DNA of 64,000 nt from Fasciolopsis buskii (Eukaryota; Platyhelminthes; Trematoda; Plagiorchiida; Fasciolidae). Below the pieces are notes generated by a model. It saw nothing but the letters and a program-made list of their open reading frames with translations. It did no database searches and was not told where the DNA came from. Every line of letters begins with the position of its first letter. Position 1 is the stretch's first letter. The stretch is taken from the NCBI GenBank assembly GCA_008360955.1, contig LUCM01000554.1, forward strand, positions 22,632 through 86,631. The letters are read 5' to 3'. Shown piece by piece: positions 1-10,739 of this stretch. The translations under genes were made by a program, and so were the position numbers.

Positions 1-278
1 CTAGATAATCGGTGGAGGACTAACTTTTTCAACCAACATTATTTCCCATCTATATTTTATTCTACTTCCTTTCCAATGAATTTCTCCCGAAATCAAAAAT
101 GCCGGGGGGAAAAGAATATGGCAACCTGCATTGAGAAAGATTACCTATAGTAGCCGAAATGCCGATTAATTACCCTTTCTATCGGCAACGCTGCTTCTGA
201 TTTTGAAAAGTCGCATACATGCTAACACCCTACAATTGTATTTCGCACAACAGTATATGGTATGGTAAGCTGACTTGC
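1..278 (-). other. Intron of the NUBPL-like gene (runs off left edge)
   Basis: This sequence follows the exon ending at 279 on the minus strand. I find no continuation of the NUBPL reading frame here; the expected next block (acidic Walker B region) is absent in all three minus frames. The next exon therefore most likely lies outside the window. The stretch is AT-rich and otherwise unremarkable. Confidence 0.5.
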
Positions 279-281
279 CTG
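273..281 (-). other. Probable GC-type splice donor (CAG|GCAAGT)
   Basis: NUBPL homology ends exactly after LLRQ, whose last codon is CAG. It is followed on the minus strand by GCAAGT, a perfect match to the consensus of the rare GC-AG intron class. No GT donor lies at or next to this homology boundary. The acceptor is outside the window. Confidence 0.6.
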
Positions 282-755
282 ACGTAACAACTGCTGAATG
301 GCGGACATTACCATCAAGCCTCGCCAGACGATTGGAGATTCGGCGCCAACAAGCGAACCAATGGACATGCATTTAACATTAAAGCTCTTCAATGGAATAA
401 TTCGTTTCTTCTCATCAACTTCCGGTTCAATTCCCTCAAGACCCATCATTTTGGGAATTGAAGGACCAAAGATGTCCGCATCGAGCAAACCGATGTGTTC
501 CTTGGGTAACAACTCTTTCATTACGGCCGCCAGGTTGACTGCCACAGTAGACTTCCCTTCAGAAATGAAGTTCAATCTTATTTAACAAGACAAACCAACT
601 CCTCCTTTGGCACTAGTAATCATGACAATGTTTTCCACGCCAGCAAGTGGGAGTTTTGACGCCGATGCCCGTTTGCTGCTGTGAGTGAAGCCTCTCAAAA
701 AACAGGACCACACGTAACTGCGGTCTACGTTGATAAATTGCTTCGAAGATTGCAT
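279..755 (-). CDS. NUBPL: NUBPL/Ind1-like mitochondrial Fe-S P-loop ATPase, first two coding exons (partial)
   Basis: Family role (known): NUBPL/Ind1 proteins are Mrp/NBP35-type ATPases that carry a 4Fe-4S cluster for assembly of respiratory complex I in mitochondria. Seen here: exon 1 (755-596) starts at an ATG and encodes about 53 residues, rich in Ser, Lys and Arg with no acidic cluster at the start, consistent with a targeting presequence. It runs into GVENIV and the deviant Walker A motif SAKGGVGKST. Exon 2 (556-279) continues with KSTVAVNLA, a Walker A'-like GLLDADIFGPSIPKMMGL and VVWRGLMVMSA-like IVWRGLMVMSAIQQLLRQ, the family signature. The two exons join in frame (phase 1) across a 39-nt intron at 557-595. 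The Walker B block and the C-terminal CxxC are outside the window, so the gene is partial. The first Gly of the usual GKGGVGKS is Ala, probably harmless. The ATG at 755 was chosen because the frame is open from it into the conserved domain; an upstream non-coding exon cannot be excluded. No frame damage is visible, and this is the only clearly intact host gene in the window. Confidence 0.87.
557..595 (-). other. 39-nt intron splitting the P-loop glycine codon
   Basis: Reading the minus strand, the sequence starts GTTTGT and ends TTTCTGAAG, giving GT-AG ends. Removing it joins G with GG to restore the last Gly codon of the KGGVGKS loop. Without removal the frame hits a stop inside the intron (TTAAATAAG region). 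Introns of roughly this size near the 5' end are known from flatworm genes. Confidence 0.85.
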
Positions 756-3700
756 GGCAGTCAGTAATGTGCACCTACAAAATGATCCGTAACGATAACG
801 ATCAAAATTCCATTTAAATAAAATTCTTGGTATGTAGTTGCATCAATCATGTCTGAAGAACTTTCATATGCACTATTAACCATTTCTGGCCCGCCGATGC
901 GTTCTGTGACGATGGTATATCCGAGACCGACCATCAGTATCGATGATGATTGACCCAATGCAGACCATGCGAAAGATTTTTCCGGACCTCATAAGGGACA
1001 CTTGAACGATACACCCCGAACAACCGAACCCATCCCAGTGAATTCGGGGCATTATTGGGCCTTCAGGCTTTACTCGCTTCAAACGCCACATTTACTACTT
1101 CCGGGTGGAAGTCGCTTGATTGTTCGACTGCGAATACGCGGCATGCATTCATTCGCATCAGTGAGACAAGAGATTTAGGGAATCATTGGAAGACTAATGC
1201 AGCCAATCTCATTGACACCGTTTCTGATCCGTGTCGATTACAGCAGAAAACCACCACACGGCGTGAACACGCCCCTTGATCTCGTCGCAGAAATCAGAGT
1301 GTATTCAACGGGAACAATCCGTACGTGTTTGAAATACGGGTTACGTTGTTCTGGGAGTGGACGCTCCCATATGTGATCATCCATCCCGGCCTCTTGTGAA
1401 ACGTAAGGAATCTCATTTTGGATACAGCAACTGTGGCAAATGCGTCCAGCAAGATGTCTACTATATGCACCAAGTTTGTTCCCCTTCAATCAACGATATG
1501 GTTAGATGACCGATTTTCTCGGTCTCCTCGTTCGACCGATTCTCAGTGGCCTCCTTCTGAACATCAACTGAACACCCTACCCCCATAGACTACACGCATT
1601 TCATCTGTTCAGGTGTAATGCGCAGACTATGGAATGACACGTCTGTACCCTAAGTAAATCATCTGACTCACCAACAAATAAGTGCTGTGAACAGCAACCT
1701 AGTGCATTTACGGACAGAAGAACTTCAGTGCAAATTTCATAGAAAACTTGCCATATTCCTTCATGAATATGCCCCATCATTTATATGGGTTGCAGTATGT
1801 GACCACAGACGTACAGTCTTGTAGCCGAAGATACCCGTTATTTTGGTCCGTTGGATGAATTCTGTGCTTTTCTTTTCAAGTCTTTTTAAACAAGCCTAAA
1901 CAGTAACTGCAAGGTACAACCTATTCTTGTTTCCAACAATTCCGGGGCGTCTCGGAGACAAAATTTTAAATATCGCCTTCCTTTATGGTCGATGACCAAT
2001 CCAAGGTTTTCGGAACCGCAGATTTCATTCCTGCTATTAATTTTCTAAAAGAATCTGTCCTTTTCTCAATATTTCGAAATTGACGTTACTTTAAATATTG
2101 CGCGGTTGAATATTTTTATATGTTTGCGAAATGATTCATAAAAGTCCGTTCTGCGATTGGTTAGTCCACACATCGATCAAGGCCGCCCAACAAAACTATA
2201 TAAACGATAGAGCTCACTTGAATTCTGACTTGTGTTGGTGGGTCACCAATAAACGCGCGGCAGTACTCTGTGTTCGTCTTCTCTCTTCCGCTAGCGGGCT
2301 GGGCTAGCTGTTCGTATTTCGCGCCGCTTATTGTTCCGTGTGGCTGCTCATTCAAGGGAGCAGCAGATCTGTCCCATTCGTTGTGCGATTACAGGCCTTG
2401 AGTCTTGAGCCCGAACTTTTTGTGTCTCCAACCTGTGTGTGTGTGTGTTCGTGTCCTACTAGACCACAGGCTGTGCTCCTGTGATATCGTGCGCCGCGAG
2501 TACTTGTGCTTTCAGTGTATGCATAGACCAACCAAACTCGGCAACATAACACCTCCGTATGTGCAAAGTAAACCGATATTCAAAAAGAAATCCGACAAAA
2601 CGACTCTGCACTTGGGCAGAGCGCGGTGGTCATTCGCGGAATGCTGGGAAGAATTCAAGCGATCGAGGAGAACGGCAAAAATCAACCGACTCCATGACAT
2701 CAGAAGAATCACTTTGATTTCCAATATCCGTCAACTGGTACATTGCTATTCTCCGCTTGTGATGTCAGATGATATGGACAATTGCAAACGATCTGATATG
2801 AACTGTAAATTTATTGCTTTGTCGAGCACGAGCGGAGATTGTATAAGCCCTGTCATACAATCCGTTAAATAACAAGGTACAGTAATAACTTCAGTGCAAT
2901 TTTATAAGGCGCGGGAATGAGGGCTAGTGAATTTTGCACTCGCGTTTATTTCATGGATGGATCCCCAGAAAGGTTTCGTGGGTAGCACCTACGTCGTCTA
3001 CATTCATCTGAGTTTCCCTTAGGGTTTACGCAGACGAACCATCAGACTGCCCATTTTCTAACTTAATCGTGATGTTTTGGAAGAACAAGCACTTGAGTGC
3101 CATTGCTAGTTACTACAAACTGTCTGTGATGCATCACAACCATACATGCATGCATATATGCAACGTAAACAGTTTGCCTGCATGTTGCACATTAATACCT
3201 CGTCATTTCTAGATGGATTCTGAAGCTGTATACACTATGGCTACTTTGGACTAGGACGACCGAAGTCTGTCTTACCCACCCAACTGGGCTTTCCCAAGAC
3301 CATCGATCGGCGTTCAACTCGAATACCGTCGAAAACAATTCTGTCGTCTGGTCCAGGGGCCCCAAAATCCAGGTGAGAATGCAAAGGGAATGTAAGTAGC
3401 AGCTCCTTTAGGTAACGAGCAAAGACTGTTCAAACCTGTAAGTAACAGCGGCTGGAGGTAAACTCCAGTCAACAGAACGATAAGCGATAGAACTGGAGAG
3501 CCTATTACACCACATAGTAAGGTACTTCGCGTACACATATCTGCATTTCAGATTACACACAACAACTAGTCGAAAATGGAGACCAAAACGCACTAAGTAA
3601 ATACGTTGACAAGTCATGAAGGTTTGTGGGTAAAGTCGATTGAAAGACGGCCTCGGTTGGTCAGATGTGAATTAGGGGATAGCCGAGTTCCCAATAGACT

Positions 3701-4371
3701 GTGGCTCAAAAGACTACGAAACAAAATGTTGGAAGCATAGAAACATGTGGGAGACGCTTTGATAGATAATTGTGGATAACTTGAGTGTGGTAAACAAGTA
3801 TTTTGTATACGAACTTTTCACACGCGGCCCAATGTTGACCATGCAATTTGATGGAAAAGTCACTCGGTAATAAGAAAGGTACATGACTAATAATTAAGCC
3901 CCTAGTAAATGAGTTTGAAGTCTTCCCTCATTAGAAACATAACAGAAAGCCAATAAAGAACAACAATAAAAACCAAATGGCAAGCAAAAAGGGAGATGCA
4001 AATGTTTCATCAGCAACTGCGGAGCCTCTTCATTTGTAACGATAATCCACGAAGGTTCTTTACACGACTGAAAATGTGAGATGATAACCTCATAGTTTTG
4101 CCGGAAGTGACTAATAAATATTTCACACGCCTTATGTTAATCAAAGATGGGTCACATGGATTGGCTGACCAGCGACGAACGAAGACTTAGTTAAGCCAGT
4201 ATGCAAATCCGCTCGAACAGAAAAACCGTACATGAGACAAATTACTGAAGAGTCAGCACCTCTTAGTTGGCAGACCGCCGTGGCACCAAGAACACTTCCT
4301 GGATATATATGTATATATAACCTAGCAACGGAAACGTCATAGCTGATGATAAGGTGCCTGTGCATGATAAA
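756..4371. other. No recognised gene; upstream region of the NUBPL-like gene
   Basis: I see no coherent gene or element here. The interval just above 755 should contain the promoter or 5' leader of the NUBPL-like gene, but no TATA-type signal or splice leader acceptor stands out. An open frame at 2405-2872 (plus) has a cysteine-rich start and no recognised domain; its length is within chance expectation. A short (GT)n run lies near 2434-2449. Confidence 0.4.
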
Positions 4372-4389
4372 CCATCATCATCATCATCG
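4372..4389 (-). repeat. (ATG)n 3' tail of RTE element
   Basis: Six trinucleotide units, CAT on the plus strand, sit immediately after the conserved 3' sequence of the RTE copy. RTE-clade LINEs usually end in a short tandem repeat rather than poly(A). The same tail is seen at 63201-63219 and 23841-23849. Confidence 0.8.
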
Positions 4390-5730
4390 TTCAGCGTTAA
4401 ACAGCAAGACAAGCCCCACTGACCGCTGCCTTTTCCCCAGATTTACATGTTTCTATAAAAAGATCGAACATCCAAGGGGAACAGAGGGTGGACCTACGCC
4501 ATCGCAGCCAACATACGGAACACAGTCTAACTTTACAAACGAACTCTTTCAACCATTCTGATTCGGTAGAAAATGACAACACAGTCGCTACTGTTCGCGA
4601 TTCACCGCCATATCCCTCCTTCAGTGTCTCCAGCCAGCTAGCTGACGGGTCTTCCAAACTTCAACCACGAATACGTGAGACCTCTACGTTATCTACTTTC
4701 GCTGTCCATTTTCTCATCCCACATTGCCATGTCATCTGCTGATCACGTTTTTTTCCCACACCATGGGAGGAAAACAAAATAGGGCACGACATGTTAGAGT
4801 GGTTTTCGCCATACGCAACATAAGACACAACTAACATACTCTACGAGTCTTCATACGCTGAGACAAGGTATTCTCAGAACCGGCATCTAATACAAATACT
4901 AGATTCCTGACCTCCAAATTATTCACTCGGTCACTCCATTTAATCCTGGCGATACTACGTAGACATCAGTGGTCGAAAACCTCCAAGGGACAAACATCTC
5001 CGACACGCATGCTCCATGACTTGCAACCATACAACAAAACTGAGCGCATTGCGGCACAGTACACAGGGCCTTTCAAATTAAAGGATATATCACGCCGACG
5101 TTACAAGTGCTTCAATCCAGCGTGAGTTGCTCGAGCCCTCGATATAAGTGTGCTCACCTCTAATACCGTGCTACTATCGTTTGACACACGGTTATCAAGG
5201 TAACTGAAACGGTTCAAAATCATCAGTTTCTCTCCATCAAGTATTAAGTTCGGGACTATTGTCGTCAAGTCCCACAGCAGCACTTGACACTTTGAAAGTG
5301 CAGAGCACATGCCGAACCGAGCTACAGACCTCGAGAATCTGTCTATTGGACGTTGTGCACGGTTCACGGATTCGAACAGACACACGACGTCATCTACGTA
5401 ATCTAGATCACATAGCTTCCCTCCATTTTCCAGTTCGACTCCTTCATTCTCAGGACCTCCTAATGCATCTTCCACCACGTCGTTCATGGTAAAGTTTAAC
5501 ATGAACGGAGAGACGGGACGCCCTTGTCGAACGCCGCTAGTCCCCTCCAATGGACTTGACAGTTCACCGTATACCCTCACGCGACCACAAGTATGCGAAT
5601 ACCATGCGAAAAAGGTCCTATTTGAGGCAACCACCATCAGACTGCGAACACTAATCATCCTTGGGACTGTCACATTTTGCCGTTTTTGCATTACCATTGG
5701 TCCACTGATGTATAAGCCCCCTTTCACATG
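4372..5730 (-). mobile_element. RTE-type LINE, 5'-truncated copy with RT palm, C-terminal region and 3' end
   Basis: On the minus strand, 5615-5101 encodes RTE reverse transcriptase: GRVRVYGELSS, TSGVRQGRPVSPF (block with the RQG turn) and the catalytic DYVDDVVC. The C-terminal block (RLEVFDH, CLRSIARI, WSDRV) follows around 4990-4920, with several frame shifts and stops. The 3' untranslated end (4560-4390) closely matches the 3' end of the RTE at 63080-63200 and finishes in a (CAT)n run, which is (ATG)n in element orientation. The start near 5730 is approximate: RT similarity begins at the palm, so the endonuclease half is missing, as in typical 5' truncation. Not functional. Confidence 0.85.
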
Positions 5731-6119
5731 CTCAACAAAAGTTGGAACTTAGTGAAATAGACCGTAGGAAAGGCTCAATGTGGCCAACAACACTTCTGTA
5801 GCTTACTGCCTTGCGCGACCGCAGAAAATCGATGGCCGGTCGCCCAGGGAATTGCGAATGCTTTGGGTTCCAGGTATAGGCTCTTAACTGCCTTGTACAA
5901 TCCAATCTGCGTCACCCCTTGGTGGATGAATCATTACCTATACAGAAGGCAGCTTCGAGAGGACGTGTGTGCGGGTTCGTGATATTCAGGAAGGTGTACC
6001 GACAGAATGCGTAAACACATTTATGAGTTTCAGTAAACAGTAAAAAGCCTTATCCGATTCAGAGATACATGTACATTCATCAATCCGTAATCAATGAGTC
6101 CACTGTAAATAGGCATCTC

Positions 6120-6360
6120 TTTCACAACTCATAGCTATACATATACACATACATGTACATAAATATGCATGTATTTATATATGCATATATGCATATATAG
6201 AATTACGTATTTATATGACCATTGCATTGATAAAGCCGATTGCTTCGATTACGCAAAACGTTGCTCTTAGCAACGACGGGCTACGCATATGTACTTCTGC
6301 ACAAACACACTTTTATGTAAGTGCATATGCATATATACGCAAACATTTTTATATTTGCAG
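6120..6360. repeat. AT-rich low-complexity tract (ATATGCAT-like)
   Basis: Repeated ATACAT, ATGCATAT and TATATA words, including three successive TATATGCA-type units at about 6175-6200. No coding potential. Confidence 0.6.
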
Positions 6361-6519
6361 AAGCTTCCGTGAAACAGTTCACTAAATATCAACGCTCAGC
6401 TTGCCATTAAGAAGCCGTGGAATTATTGTACGGCAGTTTCATCCACGGGATCATCACATATCAACCGCGCCCGAACTGGAACGCGAAAGTGGGACGGTGC
6501 TTCCATGGTTTATTAATGT

Positions 6520-6539
6520 CGATCAACTCGAGTTGATCG
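6520..6539. repeat. Perfect 20-bp palindrome
   Basis: CGATCAACTCGAGTTGATCG reads the same on both strands, with an XhoI-like CTCGAG core. It lies about 150 bp left of an LTR fragment. No function can be assigned. Confidence 0.7.
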
Positions 6540-6693
6540 TTGATACCATATGCCCACGGTGAATTATTATAAGGAAACTTGATCTGCCACTGCCAACAAA
6601 TTCGCGGATGTTTCCAGTTATATACATATATGTACTGCACGACACCTATTAAAGGCACAAACGCATACATATAAAACGGATTCGTCGATATGT

Positions 6694-6930
6694 TGTAGCG
6701 GAACATGAACTTGTTCCTCCGGATAGCTTGTTTAACCGAACGTTGATCGCAAGCGTAGTCGCCATTTGTGCGTTGCTCACGTAAGCCCGCTCGCACGCTC
6801 CTGTCAATATATACTCAACCTGCTACCGCTTCTGACTGTCTTCTCCTTGTGCCGGTCAACTGTCAGGGCTGCCAGTAGGAGTGACGCACAAGTGGTCACA
6901 AGGGTTAAGAGCAGGCAAACGTAATAAGAG
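6694..6930 (+). mobile_element. LTR fragment or solo LTR of the gypsy family
   Basis: Starts TGTAGCGGAAC, as does the 3' LTR at 14016, and matches both LTRs of the gypsy element at 8951-14298 over most of its length (for example the blocks from GATAGCTTGTTTAACCGAACG and TCAATATATACTCAACCTGC). Compared with them it lacks about 23 bp after GCTGCCAGTA; the missing segment is bounded by AGTA repeats. Similarity stops near AAACGTAAT. No internal gypsy sequence is attached on either side, so it is a solo LTR or remnant. Confidence 0.8.
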
Positions 6931-7501
6931 ATGTGCATAGAAATGTACGTGTAACTCTAGACAAAAACTCAATAACGTTCGGTAATGCAAAAATAGATAC
7001 GCTTACCAATTAAGAGGCACTTCATTTGGAAAACCATGACCACAATGTCTGTGCATAAATATGTATTGCAATTGTAGGCACATGTAGGGGAATGTATATT
7101 CTTCTATTCTCACGTGCAAAGAGACATAGGCGCATACAGATGTAAGCGGAAAATCAAATATAAACACTATTGCCAATTTTATTACGCATACAGGAGTACA
7201 AAAATTCACTTAAATACATATATTTATATACTTGTGCCTTATTATATATCATAATTTACATTTTTATGTAGAGAGGGTGAAACAAAATATTTTTACTCAG
7301 TATCCTGGCTACAATTCTAATGTACAAACCAAAAATACAAAAATGACATTTTGCCAATACCAGCTAGTGCATTTTCCAGGTTTGACATGTCAAAAGCACA
7401 TTTTTACTTTCCTGAAGCTCTTGGAGATACTTGTTTCCCCCTTGAAGCGCCCATTCTTCAGTTTCAGTTTAGTGCAATTCCGACTACCGGTGAATAATAA
7501 G
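6931..7501. other. No gene seen
   Basis: AT-rich sequence with short open frames on both strands (for example 7003-7209 minus, 7232-7522 plus) that have no recognisable domain and are within chance length. Confidence 0.4.
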
Positions 7502-7800
7502 CGACCGTGGCTTAGCGGATAGGGTCGTGGCGTTTGGACGTGAAGGTCGCAAGATCGAGCCCCCACCGTCAGTCAACTTCCCCACTTAGCGGATCTCTGT
7601 TGGCCGTGGCCCCTTCCTGAAAAGTGAGGTACATTGTTGTTTCCTTAATAATGGAAGTTAAAGATAATTGATTCAACGGCAAGAATCACCTATTACCTTG
7701 CAGCGGACAGCTGGACGGAACCCCTCATTGCGGGTGGGCAAAAGGTGGATAGTGCTGCACTGTCAACCCTGAAATGCTGGATCCGCGCAGTAAAACAAGA
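7502..7800 (+). mobile_element. tRNA-derived SINE-like element (tRNA-like head 7502-7572)
   Basis: The head has an A-box-like TGGCTTAGCGG (7508-7518) and, about 35 bp later, a B-box-like AGATCGAGCCC (7553-7563). This is the spacing of a polymerase III internal promoter. Its ends GACCGTGG and CCACCGTC could pair as an acceptor stem with one mismatch, but the T and anticodon arms are poor, so it is not a working tRNA gene. The roughly 230 bp that follow would be the SINE body. Its right end is not defined because I see only one copy in the window. Confidence 0.5.
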
Positions 7801-8950
7801 GCTGTTACGGGAGTGAATGTGAGATTTTAGTGTGCACTTCTTAGCAAATACTCTAAGTAACTTCGGTCAACCTGTGAGTCATTTACAATGGTCTCTGAAG
7901 GAATAATTAGGTGGTCTGCCGGGATCCACGGTAGTTGCACACTCATGCTTGCCGTGAATGTTTTGCAGAAACGACGGCTGGTTGTGTAGATGAGTCCGAC
8001 CATTTTGCATTTATTCCTCGTTCATTTTCCCCAGCTTTTGGAGTTTGAGGGTGATTTGCGCGTTTTTCGACGTCAAACTTTGATGTCTTACAAATATCAC
8101 AGTGCTAGCTCGGGGAATTGGCCCTGGGAAAATCCACGCTCTCTCACCCGTTATTTTCCCTACTGACATCTTAAATATTGCTGCGCTCATAAACAATGAA
8201 AACATTTATGTGGTCGTACGTCATGGTCGATATCACATCGAGTAACCTTGATTTAGAGACTTACGCATATTGACTTTCAGCTTTCGTCATGTTGCATGCT
8301 ATAGGTAGGCAATACAAGATGGTTTGATGTTGTCTGCAACGCAATCATTCCTTCTGTTGAGCTCACGAACATTATTAGTTGCGCAGCCGTGCCCGGGGCG
8401 CATGCGATGAGCGTGATGGGACTTTTTGTCAATGCTGGAGAGGTTTGCCGATGTGTCACAAAAGAGTTCAACCGGCTAGCGACAACGCAGGACAGTGATA
8501 TTCTCAGGTTTTAGTTTTGGTTAATGGAAAGCCCGACGAAGCATTTCGCGTGCAAGACTTGTTGCGCGGACTAGGTTCACTAAGGCTACTTAAACAGGAA
8601 GATTTGCTACGCTTCACTGGATAGTGTTCATCATTTGGTAAATATGTGCCATGAAATACATGTTGCTTTCAACGGGAGACGTGAAAACGGCTGTTGTTGT
8701 CCGTAACTTCTCGCAGTTTAACCGCCTTTGAGGTGCTTATCCTGGAGCAAGCGTTTCCTTCTGTCTTTTTCGTGTACTGATGGACATGTATTTCAGTTGC
8801 AGTAGCCTGCTGGTAACCGTGGAAGACGACAGCAAGCGCATTCATCAGGGAAGCGCAACTTATTATTTGCATACACGGCAAAAGAAATTATTGGGTTTAA
8901 AATCACAACAATTAGCCTTTCTATAGCGGCTCTAACCTGCTTTCAACGAT
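7801..8950. other. No gene seen
   Basis: No protein similarity recognised on either strand and no repeat shared with other parts of the window. Ends at the start of the gypsy 5' LTR. Confidence 0.4.
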
Positions 8951-9241
8951 TGTAGCTTCTAGTGGAATATAGACCTGATCATCCGGATAGCTTGTTTAAC
9001 CGAACGTTGACCGCAAGCGTAGTCGCCATTTGTGCGTTGCTCACGTAAGCCCGCTCGCACGCTCCTGTCAATATATACTCAACCTGCTACCGCTTCTGAC
9101 TGTCTTCTCCTTGTGCCGGTCAAGTGTCAGGGCTGCCAGTATTGCAATCGTACGGAGCCGAGTAAGAGTGACGCACAAGTGGTCACAATGGTTAAGGGCA
9201 GGCAAACGTAATGCGAGGTTTTCGTTAGGACCTTCGGTTCT
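8951..9241 (+). repeat. 5' LTR of gypsy element
   Basis: Begins TGTAGC and shares about 250 bp with the 3' LTR. The core (8985-9180) differs from it at only a handful of positions. The first 35 bp are more diverged. Shared sequence ends at GGTTCT; the true LTR end may lie a little before this. Confidence 0.8.
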
Positions 9242-9589
9242 ATAAATGTTTCGCCCGGAATTAATTGTCTGTTCATGTGAATCTACACTTCACTGCTGTT
9301 GCGCGGCTTGGCTTTTTCAAGTTTACACATCACCTCTTTTTTTGCCGTGTATGCCTTTTGCCCTCCGTGTCGATTCTTACTGGCTGCGGTTTTATCTCGT
9401 TGCAATGGGAACCCTTTTTTACGTTGCGTCTCTGGTTTTTACTTACGTTTCCAAATCCACGGAGCGAAACCCGCCGCCATTATCAACAGTGGTTTCGATA
9501 ACTCTTCACATACACTTGTTTATACCGTCCGATCCTCAAATCTAGTTTGCGTTAGTTGAATTGATTTTCAAAAATTTCAGGATAACTAG

Positions 9590-10270
9590 CGACCTCAGCA
9601 AATTAAGAGGGCTGCTGTCCGTCTTCCTCCAGATTTAATTCTCCAAGTTAGTGACGTCGTTAAAGTTTCGCATAATTACGGCGCGTTGAAAGAAGCAGTT
9701 ATATCTTGGACTGCCTCCACTGAAGATCAATGCATCCGACCTCTGCTTCAGGGGATTGAGCTCTGGAATAAAAAGCCCTTAGAACTGTCGCGGGAAACGC
9801 GGCGTCCTAGAGGCTCAAAGTTCGGCGACAGCCCGATGCTAAGAAGGCTGTGGCTTCAACGGTTCCCGCCACATTTACCTCCCTTGCTTAGGACTGCCCG
9901 TGAGTATTCACTGGATGAGAGCCGAGATCTCTGATGAAATTACGTCGCGCTATAGCCCAGGTGTCTCAGCAATGAATGCGCTCACCCCCCAGAGCCGTGG
10001 TCGCATCTCGCATGATGAATTAGTAACTATTTACCGACGGGGATCGACACATTGCTGCAACGGCTAACAGTCGACAGAGATCGGCGACGCGATCGGTTCG
10101 GCCCTCGTAGCGGCAGGCGCAGTAGCCCCTCTCCTAAGCAACCACTCCTGCGTTTCCGCAGAAGTTTACTGTAAGTGCCATAACCGCTTTGGAGGCTTAG
10201 CAAAATATATGTTTCGGTTGCACATTTCCAGGCGGGAACCAGGGCAACTTGGTTCAAGGCACACGGCACC
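9590..10270 (+). pseudogene. gypsy gag-like region
   Basis: From 9590 the frame reads AAVRLPPDLILQVSD, then YGALKEAVISW and, at 9836-9870, MLRRLWLQRFPPHLPPLL, a pattern typical of gag of flatworm CsRn1-like elements (bipartite capsid helices ending in LRxLWLQRLP). It stops at 9934. A frame shift near 9915 allows similarity to continue (EISDEIT onward), and a zinc-knuckle-like block (YCKCHNRFGGLAK) lies near 10165-10210, followed by a further frame shift. No upstream Met is evident in frame. Not functional. Confidence 0.65.
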
Positions 10271-10648
10271 GGGCTAGCTACTAATTGTTGCCTCCTTAAA
10301 GCCAAAGGCTTGATGACTAACGAAATACTCCTGATGGATAGAGGTGGCGGAGTTAGCATAAGCCCCGCGACCCGAGTAATTCGATCCCTGAACAGGCAGA
10401 CACGCTGCGGGCTGCGTACGCTTGCCGACATCCACACGTACGGACATCGTTCCCTCACCCTCGATCTAGGTCTGAATCGTAAACTTCGTTGGGTGTTCAT
10501 CGTCGCCGACGTCCCATACCCCATTATTTCCACAATCTTCCTCCAGCATTTTGACCTACTAGTCGACGCTCGGCACAGGAAAATAATCGTCGCTGACCGT
10601 GACCAGCTCGTACGCCGTTTTCAACCAAAGTACGCCCCAGTACGCTAA
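10271..10648 (+). pseudogene. gypsy aspartic protease, active-site triad lost
   Basis: The open frame at 10310-10648 contains LLMDRGGGVSISP where retroviral-type proteases have a DTG/DSG triad. The triad is DRG here (10337-10345), so it should be inactive. Downstream, IHTYGHRSLTLDLGL, WVFIVADVPYPII and FLQHFDLLVD match the rest of the fold; the usual Ile-Gly-x-Asp-Phe-Leu is changed before FLQHF. It precedes RT, as in other gypsy elements. A spacer of about 100 bp with stops separates it from RT. Confidence 0.8.
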
Positions 10649-10739
10649 ACCGCCAGCCCAACAGCCATATAATGGGCTACCTCGCGACTACCCAGGCATA
10701 CTGCGACACGCCGGCCACTTCCCACCGTCAATAATAACG

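Larger units (their letters stand above)
5731..6693. other. No gene seen; AT-rich spacer with a 20-bp palindrome
   Basis: Mostly unique-looking sequence. It includes an AT-rich, TATATGCA-rich low-complexity stretch at about 6120-6360 and a perfect 20-bp palindrome at 6520-6539. No retroelement protein similarity was recognised. Confidence 0.5.

Noticed and set aside
2405..2872. 155-codon open frame on the plus strand
   Set aside because: No recognised domain and no ATG near its start; a few frames this long are expected by chance in 64 kb.
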